Origin: Nocardioides abyssi
Lineage (GTDB): Bacteria > Actinomycetota > Actinomycetes > Propionibacteriales > Nocardioidaceae
NCBI RefSeq assembly: GCF_030412915.1
Contig: NZ_JAUHJR010000002.1
Location: forward strand, 248,001 to 312,000
Direction: 5' to 3'
DNA: 64,000 bases
In this document: piece by piece, positions 59,659-64,000 of the stretch
Numbering within the stretch: the stretch's first letter is position 1
How the letters are laid out: each line of letters starts with the position of its first letter
Notes under the pieces: generated by a model
Database searches by the model: none
Told to the model about the DNA's origin: nothing
The model's input: only the letters and a program-made list of their open reading frames with translations
Made by a program: the position numbers and the translations under genes

Positions 59659-61053
59659 TTGGCCCGGTAGCTCGCCCGGTAGCTCCTCGGGCGCGCACTC
59701 GAGCAGCCGGCTGGGGTGGAAGCCGTCCCAGCGCTGCTGGACGCGCGCGGGGTCGAGCAGCTCCTCGAGGTCGACCTCCCAGGTGTGGCCGGAGGCGTTG
59801 CGGCGCAGCAGGTAGCCGAGGCCGTGGGTGCGGTAGACGGTGCCGCCCGCGGCGTGGACGGCGGCGAGCAGCTGGGCGTCGACGTACCGCCGCACCTGCC
59901 GCCACCAGCCGACCTCGCGCAGCAGGTCGCGGCCGACCAGGATCGTGCCGCCGGCGACGAAGCGGGTCCACGCCTCGGTGCGGTGACCGCGGGTGACGGT
60001 GGTGGCGAGCGGGGCGAGGTAGTGCTGCTCGGCGGGGGTCCCGACGACGTCGGCGCCGCTCCAGCCGCGGGCGCGGAGCAGGTCGGCGACGAAGTCGGGG
60101 CCGTACCAGTCGTCGTCGTCCATCTTCAGCACCAGCTCGCCCGACGCCGCCCGGGAGGCGGCGGTCAGCACGTCGCCGAAGGCGGCCTCGGGGGGCTGCG
60201 GCAGGACGGTGGTCGGCACGCCGGCGCGGTGCCGCACGCCCGTCTCGTCGGGGGTGAAGCCGTGCGGCGCGAGGACCAGCTCGAGCCGGTCGACCCCGCG
60301 CTGCTTGGCCACCTGGCGCAAAGCGTGGTCGACCATGTCGGGCCGCTTGGTCGCGAGCACGACGCTCACCGACGGCTGGCGGCGGACCGGGCCGTGGGCG
60401 TCGAGGGCGGCCCGGCGCAGCAGCACCGAGTGCTGCTCGCGGGCGCGGGGGTCGGCGAGGTGGACGTACGCCGCGACCTGGAGCCGCAGGGTCTCGTCCA
60501 GGCCGAGGGGGGCCTCGCCGACGAGCGGCACGCCGGCCATCGCGAGGCCGGCGACCACGGCCGGGTCGGTGTCGCTGGTGACCCGGGCGGCGGCGTGGTC
60601 GCGGAGGTCCTCGACGAGCCGCGCAGTCGGCGCGGTGGCGTCCACGTCGACGACCGGCCCGTCCGCCCAGCGGAAGCCCTCCGCGTTGAGCACGCGGTCG
60701 TCCAGGGTCAGGCCCTCCCGGCGCTCGACGACCTCGGCGACCGGCTGCACCGCGTGCCGGGCCAGCTCGGCGAGGACCTCGGCCACCTCGACGTGGCCCG
60801 CGAGGCGCACGACGACCCGCCAGCCGCCGCCCTGGTCGGCGGGCCGGACGTGGGCGCGGTAGCGACGCAGCGCCGGCCACTCCGGCCGCGGCACGAAGCC
60901 GAGCGGGCCGGGGTCGGCGTCGAGCAGCACCTCGACCGTCCTGGCGAGGACGCCGGCGGGGGCCGACGCGGCGTACGCCCTCAGCGCGGCGCGGTCGGCG
61001 AGGTGCAGGGTGACCCGGTCGTGGCCGCCGGGCCGGAGCCCGGGGTCAGACAT
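59629..61053 (-). CDS. Glycosyltransferase family 2-like protein with extra N-terminal domain
   Basis: 474 residues. The first ~190 residues form a separate domain I do not recognise. From ~225 a GT-A fold begins: 'VSVVLATKRPDMVDHALRQV', DxD region 'ELVLKMDDDDWYGPDF', 'RFVAGGTILVGRDLLREVGWW', then 'YRTHGLGYLLRRNASGHTWEV'. Overlaps the next gene by 8 nt. Probably adds a sugar to a surface or secreted glycan. Confidence 0.82.
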   Translation of the reverse strand: MSDPGLRPGGHDRVTLHLADRAALRAYAASAPAGVLARTVEVLLDADPGPLGFVPRPEWPALRRYRAHVRPADQGGGWRVVVRLAGHVEVAEVLAELARHAVQPVAEVVERREGLTLDDRVLNAEGFRWADGPVVDVDATAPTARLVEDLRDHAAARVTSDTDPAVVAGLAMAGVPLVGEAPLGLDETLRLQVAAYVHLADPRAREQHSVLLRRAALDAHGPVRRQPSVSVVLATKRPDMVDHALRQVAKQRGVDRLELVLAPHGFTPDETGVRHRAGVPTTVLPQPPEAAFGDVLTAASRAASGELVLKMDDDDWYGPDFVADLLRARGWSGADVVGTPAEQHYLAPLATTVTRGHRTEAWTRFVAGGTILVGRDLLREVGWWRQVRRYVDAQLLAAVHAAGGTVYRTHGLGYLLRRNASGHTWEVDLEELLDPARVQQRWDGFHPSRLLECAPEELPGELPGQLSGESPRQP

Positions 61054-61981
61054 CCAGCCGGCCGCGGCGCTTGACCAGCGGCCGCTGCGCCTGCGGCAGC
61101 CAGGTGTGCGTGACGTGGTCGACGACGTGGACGCCCGGGGGCGCCTCGATCCGGTGCAGGCCCGGGACCTCCTCGCCGCGGCCCTCCCGCAGCGCGGAGT
61201 AGACCTCCCACTCGCGGCGCTTGCGGGGGGCGCGGGAGGAGTCGAAGTCCTCGGTGCTGGTCCAGTGGGCGAACTCGTCCTGGTCGAGCCACTTCAGCTC
61301 CACGCACAGGCCCTCGGGCGCGACGATCCGCTCGGAGGTCTCCGGGAACTCCCGCACCTCCCACTCGAAGGCCTTCACGAACGTGAACTGCGGGCCCATC
61401 GGGTAGACCCACGGCTCCAGGAACCGGAAGCCCAGATCGATCCAGGCCACCGACTCGCTCTCGATGCTGAGCGGGTGCCGCGGGACCGCGACGACCGCGC
61501 CCGAGCCGTGCAGCTGCCAGGACAGGTCGGCCAGCAGCGCCTCGCCCTCGGGCGTGAGCACCATGTCGCCGTCCCACTTCATCGAGTAGCTGGTGCGCAC
61601 GTGGGAGAAGGACCAGTTGTAGAAGTGCGTCAGCGAGTGGACCGAGTGCGGCGGCGTCGCGAGGTGCTCGGTGCCGGCCCGGCTGACCTGGAACGGGTAG
61701 CTCGTCACCTCGATCCGGTCGCCCGCGCCACACTCGTCGGCGACCCGCTGGGCCACCTCGGCCGTGCCGTCGTCGGAGAGGTTGTCGACGAGCACCACCC
61801 GCTGGACCGCCCGCAGCATCGGCGGGAGGACCCACGGGAGGTTGCGGGCCTCGTTGCGCACGCGGAACACGCAGGTCAGCCCCGGGTCGAGCACGCCGTC
61901 CTGCCAGGCCCAGCGGACGTCGTACGCCGCGTCGCCCTCGAGGCAGGCGATGTCGGGCCTGCGATGGTCGGCGGAGCTCAT
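61046..61981 (-). CDS. Glycosyltransferase family 2-like protein
   Basis: 311 residues. 'LTCVFRVRNEARNLPWVLPPML', 'RVVLVDNLSDDGTAEVAQ', DxD-like 'SYSMKWDGDMVLTPEGEALL'. C-terminal half is family-specific ('HWTSTEDFDSSRAPRKRREWEV'). Overlaps the sulfotransferase stop by 4 nt and the next glycosyltransferase by 8 nt, so all three act in one operon. Confidence 0.88.
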   Translation of the reverse strand: MSSADHRRPDIACLEGDAAYDVRWAWQDGVLDPGLTCVFRVRNEARNLPWVLPPMLRAVQRVVLVDNLSDDGTAEVAQRVADECGAGDRIEVTSYPFQVSRAGTEHLATPPHSVHSLTHFYNWSFSHVRTSYSMKWDGDMVLTPEGEALLADLSWQLHGSGAVVAVPRHPLSIESESVAWIDLGFRFLEPWVYPMGPQFTFVKAFEWEVREFPETSERIVAPEGLCVELKWLDQDEFAHWTSTEDFDSSRAPRKRREWEVYSALREGRGEEVPGLHRIEAPPGVHVVDHVTHTWLPQAQRPLVKRRGRLDV

Positions 61982-63066
61982 CGGGACTTGCCGAGCGCCT
62001 TGCGCAGGCCGCGGCGGGCGCTGGCCGGCACCATCGCGCGGACGCCGTGGGGGATGCGGTCGGCGCCGCGGCGGCCGACCGCGAGCTGGTCGGGCTGCGG
62101 CTTCTGCGCCTGACCCTCGCGCTTGGCGGCCAGGGCGGTGGACTCGCTGAGCGCCTCGGCCTCCTCGTAGAGCTCGGCGTAGGCCGTGCGCAGCTCGTCG
62201 AGGCGGTCGTGCACCTCCGGGACGTCGCCGTCGGGGTCGGCGAGCCGGTCCAGCTGCTGCCAGGACTCCTCGGCGACCTCACGCAGCCGGGCCGGCACGC
62301 GCACGTCGTCCCAGGTCAGCTGCACGCGGCGCAGGGTGGGGTCGATGAACTGGTGGACCTTGCGGATGTCGTTGGCCGAGGCCGACTTCACCGCGTCGAG
62401 GTCGAAGAGCTGGCCGAGGCCGAAGACCGGGATCGTCCAGTCGGTGAGCATGTCGTGGTAGCGCACGAACGCTCGCGCGCTCCCCCGCGTCGACCGCTCG
62501 GTGTGGAGCATCATGTTGACCCAGGCCGCGGCGCGGCTGATCTCGCCGGCGGTGCTGGAGGTGCGCCCGCCCGCGTAGTACTTCTGCTTGCTGCCGACCA
62601 CCTCGGTCGGGGGGCGGAGCATGGTGACGTACGCCGGGGTCGCGTCGCACCGCAGCGCCGCGCTGCGCCACAGGCCCATGAACCACGCCAGCCGCGGGTC
62701 CTTGACCACGACCTCCGGGCCGCCCTCGACGAACTGCTGCTCCAGCCACGCGTGCAGCCGCCCGCGCAGCGGCTCGAACGTCGCGAGCTTGCCGGCCTCG
62801 AACCACGCCGCCGGCCGCGCGTCGGAGACCGCCACGTTGCACCGCTGCAGGAGCTCGTGGTGGAAGTCGACCACCCACTGCGGCTCGCCGAACCCCTTCG
62901 GGTTGGTCTCGTCGGCCTGCACCTCCGGCTGCGGCACGTGCATCCCGAGCGTCTGGAGCGTGCCGGACATCGTGCTCGTCCCGCTCCGGCCGGAGCCGAC
63001 CACGAACACCACCCGCCGCTTCGCCGGCGGGGTCTGCGGGACCGGCGGGACTGACGGCGTCGACAT
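61978..63066 (-). CDS. Sulfotransferase-family protein
   Basis: 362 residues from ATG 63066. PAPS 5'-phosphosulphate loop 'VFVVGSGRSGTSTMSGTLQ', 3'-phosphate region 'TMLRPPTEVVGSKQKYYAGG' and 'EVVVKDPRLAWF'. C-terminal part is a helical, Arg/Lys-rich tail. Likely sulphates a carbohydrate made by the two co-transcribed glycosyltransferases. First gene of the operon as seen; repeats fill its upstream region. Confidence 0.88.
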   Translation of the reverse strand: MSTPSVPPVPQTPPAKRRVVFVVGSGRSGTSTMSGTLQTLGMHVPQPEVQADETNPKGFGEPQWVVDFHHELLQRCNVAVSDARPAAWFEAGKLATFEPLRGRLHAWLEQQFVEGGPEVVVKDPRLAWFMGLWRSAALRCDATPAYVTMLRPPTEVVGSKQKYYAGGRTSSTAGEISRAAAWVNMMLHTERSTRGSARAFVRYHDMLTDWTIPVFGLGQLFDLDAVKSASANDIRKVHQFIDPTLRRVQLTWDDVRVPARLREVAEESWQQLDRLADPDGDVPEVHDRLDELRTAYAELYEEAEALSESTALAAKREGQAQKPQPDQLAVGRRGADRIPHGVRAMVPASARRGLRKALGKSR

Positions 63067-63130
63067 GGCTCTCAGACTAGAAGATGCGCCAGCCTCCGCC
63101 TCCCACCCGCCGCCGACCACTCGCCGACCC

Positions 63131-63365
63131 GGCTGGTCGAGGAGGGCCCCCAGGCCCGTCTCGAAACCCACCCCCGGCTGGTTGAGGAGGGCCCCCAGGC
63201 CCGTCTCGAAACCCACCCCCGGCTGGTTGAGGAGGGCCGCCAGGCCCGTCTCGAAACCCGCCCCTCGGCTGGTTGAGGAGGGCCGCCAGGCCCGTCTCGA
63301 AACCCCGCCGAGGACCTCCGGCAGGTTTCGAGACGCGCGCGAGCGCGCGCTCCTCAACCAGCCGG
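63131..63365. repeat. Array of dispersed palindromic repeats (four direct units and one inverted)
   Basis: Direct units of 45-46 bp begin at 63131, 63176, 63221 and 63267 (GGCTGGTTGAGGAGGGCC... GTCTCGAAACCC). An inverted copy spans about 63322-63365. The 63067-63481 stretch has no gene; it is this array plus the 33-bp array. Confidence 0.88.
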
Positions 63366-63489
63366 ACGGGGCGCGCGAGGAGTCAGCAACCAGCCGGACG
63401 GGGCTGGGCGAGGAGTCAGCAACCAGCCGGACGGGGCTGGGCGAGGAGTCAGCAACCAGCCGGACGGGGCTGGGCGAGGGGTCAGCGGG
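63359..63489. repeat. 33-bp tandem repeat running into a gene's stop codon
   Basis: Units at 63391-63423, 63424-63456 and 63457-63489 (CAGCCGGACGGGGCTGGGCG...) with a 32-bp variant at 63359-63390. The stop codon of the downstream-encoded minus gene (63482-63484) lies in the last unit, so the array appears to have grown from that gene's 3' end. Confidence 0.85.
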
Positions 63490-64000
63490 TGAGGCGGCGC
63501 TTGGCGCGGGCGAGGAGCGACGGGGCGGGCGGTTCCGGCTGCACCGCCTGCTCCGGCTGCTCCGGCTCGGGCTGCTTGCGGAGCTTCGGCGGGGGCTGGT
63601 CGTCGGGCCAGGCCTCGGCGGGGTCGAGGGCGGGGCCGGCGGTGCCGGGGAGCCGCGCGCGGCGCACCGACGCGACGGGTTGGAAGCCGGCGTCCTCCGC
63701 CTCCAGCCACCAGGAGCCGAAGAGCTGGTCGACGACGTCGTCGAGGTCCTCGCCCGGCTCGGCGACGAGGCGGGCGCGGGAGACGGCGGCGGTCCGCTCG
63801 ATCCGCAGCACGGAGCCGTCCGGGCAGTGGACCTGGCGCAGGCCGTGGTGGGTGCGCTCGAGGTGCAGGAGCAGGGCGGCGAGGGCGGGCCGGCGCGGGG
63901 CCCACCCGGCGCCCGGGAGCGTGAGGCGGAACATCGCCGGGCAGCGCTCGTCCGGCAGCGCGCCGAGGAAGCGGACGCGGGGGTCGCCGACGTACGACGC
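63482..64000 (-). CDS. Hypothetical protein, N-terminus outside the window
   Basis: The frame is open to base 64000 with coding character ('SYVGDPRVRFLGALPDERCP' ahead of the first internal Met at 63934), so the gene probably starts beyond the window. 172 residues are visible. Middle: 'LLHLERTHHGLRQVHCPDGS', 'GEDLDDVVDQLFGSWWLEAEDAGF'. The tail is Pro/Glu/Gln-rich and ends with 'SLLARAKRRLTR'. No family recognised; possibly part of the neighbouring glycan operon. Confidence 0.65.
   Translation of the reverse strand, partial: ASYVGDPRVRFLGALPDERCPAMFRLTLPGAGWAPRRPALAALLLHLERTHHGLRQVHCPDGSVLRIERTAAVSRARLVAEPGEDLDDVVDQLFGSWWLEAEDAGFQPVASVRRARLPGTAGPALDPAEAWPDDQPPPKLRKQPEPEQPEQAVQPEPPAPSLLARAKRRLTR

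Noticed and set aside
63131-63489. Possible CRISPR array
   Set aside because: Units are adjacent with no unique spacers, belong to a dispersed palindromic family or a plain tandem repeat, and there are no cas genes.

Overview
The window is very GC-rich, with gene-dense, translationally coupled operons (ATGA/GTGA overlaps), mycobacterial-type lipid catabolism genes and WXG proteins. This points to a high-GC actinobacterium, most likely of the Nocardioidaceae (Nocardioides-like). That is inferred from gene style only; there is no rRNA gene in the window. All coordinates and translations were read by eye and no database search was possible.

Region 1 (2-1021 and 22981-23065) is one chromosomal acyl-CoA dehydrogenase gene split by a genomic island. 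The last 85 bases of the gene occur twice, once as a working 3' end at 937-1021 and once as an orphan at 22981-23065. The two copies share a perfect 36-bp core. The ~22.0-kb island between them behaves like an integrative element that uses the 3' end of a protein gene as its attachment site and rebuilds the gene. I see no integrase in it.

Region 2 (island cargo, 1022-22980) is a metal-resistance island. Its left half is a copper module: a Cys-rich copper storage protein, DUF305 proteins, CsoR, an OmpR-type two-component system with three copies of a probable binding site, small His/Cys-rich membrane proteins, a MacB-like ABC transporter whose ATPase carries a fused YHS domain, a CopA P-type ATPase with a CsoR-type operator, two DUF6153-like proteins and a YCF48/BNR-like lipoprotein. 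The middle holds a mer-like remnant (MerR, MerT-like, YnfA). The right half is a CmtR-type regulator driving three cation-diffusion-facilitator proteins and a methyltransferase. An IS3-family element with a probably dead transposase sits near the right end.

Region 3 (23066-64000) is ordinary chromosome. It holds a WXG/alpha-beta-hydrolase operon and a TetR-controlled seven-gene acyl-CoA carboxylase/AtuA catabolic operon. Next come an SDR/acyl-CoA dehydrogenase/phosphotransferase operon, an ABC exporter, a fadA-fadB beta-oxidation operon with a divergent MerR regulator, a DEAD-box helicase and CsbD. The right part has an EthA-like monooxygenase, an alpha-methylacyl-CoA racemase with an amidotransferase, a polar amino-acid ABC importer, a MalY/PatB-like lyase, and a glycosyltransferase/sulfotransferase operon.

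A dispersed imperfect palindrome of about 40 bp recurs at six or more places in the chromosome, but I found none in the island. Two copies lie in frame inside both subunit genes of the same acyl-CoA carboxylase, adding extra residues to each protein.
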